From Caldimonas mangrovi (lineage in GTDB: Bacteria > Pseudomonadota > Gammaproteobacteria > Burkholderiales > Burkholderiaceae_C): 64,000 nucleotides of DNA. Positions 63,918 through 64,000 of this stretch are shown here, piece after piece (the first letter of the stretch is position 1; each line of letters opens with the position of its first letter). A model generated the notes under the pieces. That model was not told where the DNA came from. It did not search any database and saw only the letters and a list, made by a program, of their open reading frames with translations. A program made the position numbers and the translations under genes. The stretch covers positions 1 to 64,000 of the forward strand of contig NZ_JAMKFE010000014.1 of assembly GCF_023721835.1 (NCBI RefSeq). The letters run 5' to 3'.

Positions 63918-64000
63918 ATGGACTTCGCGAATGCACGGCGGCCGGGCCGCACCGAATGGAGCGACAGCACCCGCGGCACGGCGTTGATGGCTGCCGGCGG
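63918..64000 (+). CDS. Start of a gene divergent from the LysR regulator (partial)
   Basis: The frame MDFANARRPGRTEWS continues to the window end with TRGTALMAAGG, cut at 64000. A polar N terminus followed by a small, hydrophobic segment would suit a membrane transporter of the DMT/EamA type, a common LysR neighbour, but 27 residues cannot prove this. Confidence 0.45.
   Translation, partial: MDFANARRPGRTEWSDSTRGTALMAAG

Noticed and set aside
60946-63987. A 1013-residue open frame on the plus strand opposite the diguanylate cyclase and LysR genes
   Set aside because: Composition and location mark it as a shadow frame; both minus-strand genes carry full family motifs.

Overview
The window is GC-rich DNA (roughly 65-70%) from a betaproteobacterium of the order Burkholderiales, most like the Rubrivivax/Leptothrix/Ideonella side of the order. 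Supporting signs are the rsmI-yraN-diaA-dolP cluster, pilT/pilU, a PEP-CTERM protein with a sigma-54-type promoter, an MFS-PlsC fusion, putA with a separate AsnC-type regulator, and codon use. The genus cannot be fixed from sequence reading alone. No rRNA, tRNA or CRISPR array was found.

Layout. 1-2.7 kb: the end of an IS481 transposase and an IS91-type unit (tyrosine recombinase plus HUH transposase). 2.8-8.2 kb: accessory stretch with a frameshifted phosphotransferase, a VOC protein, a signal-less M23 peptidase followed by two tandem-duplicated secreted proteins, and two duplicated small membrane proteins. 8.3-14 kb: a flavodoxin-fold oxidoreductase and a MacA-MacB-TolC exporter. 14.3-18.7 kb: a caspase-like protein, rlpA, rsmI/yraN and diaA-dolP. 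18.7-23.4 kb: a dehydrogenase, pilT - cNMP-binding protein - pilU, and a PLP-homeostasis protein. 23.4-27.9 kb: proline metabolism (AsnC-type regulator, putA, proC). 28.1-30.6 kb: a MITE-like foldback, a PEP-CTERM protein, ubiA and a CigR-like protein. 30.7-33.8 kb: a retron-like reverse transcriptase with a structured upstream RNA, dps and oxyR. 33.9-39.8 kb: an AraC regulator, a GGCT-like/ATL pair, an exporter, an L,D-transpeptidase, a periplasmic protein and recG. 39.8-41.7 kb: an ECF41 sigma-factor operon behind its own promoter motif. 41.8-50.4 kb: queA, a lipoprotein, a hybrid kinase and a LuxR-type regulator, a decayed doc toxin, tgt, rlmJ and a CPBP protease. 50.5-57.7 kb: an ynbABCD-like lipid operon ending in an MFS-PlsC acyltransferase. 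57.8-64 kb: an amidohydrolase/DUF2145/YiaA cluster, a diguanylate cyclase, a LysR regulator and the start of a divergent gene.

How the parts work together. putA and proC form an oxidation/reduction pair for proline beside a likely dedicated regulator. oxyR sits directly upstream of dps (peroxide defence). The 39.8-41.7 kb genes form an autoregulated ECF41 module. The 50.5-57.7 kb genes look like a complete set for making and remodelling a non-standard phospholipid: CDP-lipid synthase, head-group transferase, membrane phosphatase, methyltransferase/hydrolase and acyltransferase.

Most promising for novelty: the M23 peptidase with duplicated secreted partners (possible effector-immunity locus), the reverse transcriptase with an upstream RNA whose ends pair as in retrons, and the ynb-like lipid operon. 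Functions given from family resemblance are inference; no database search was run.
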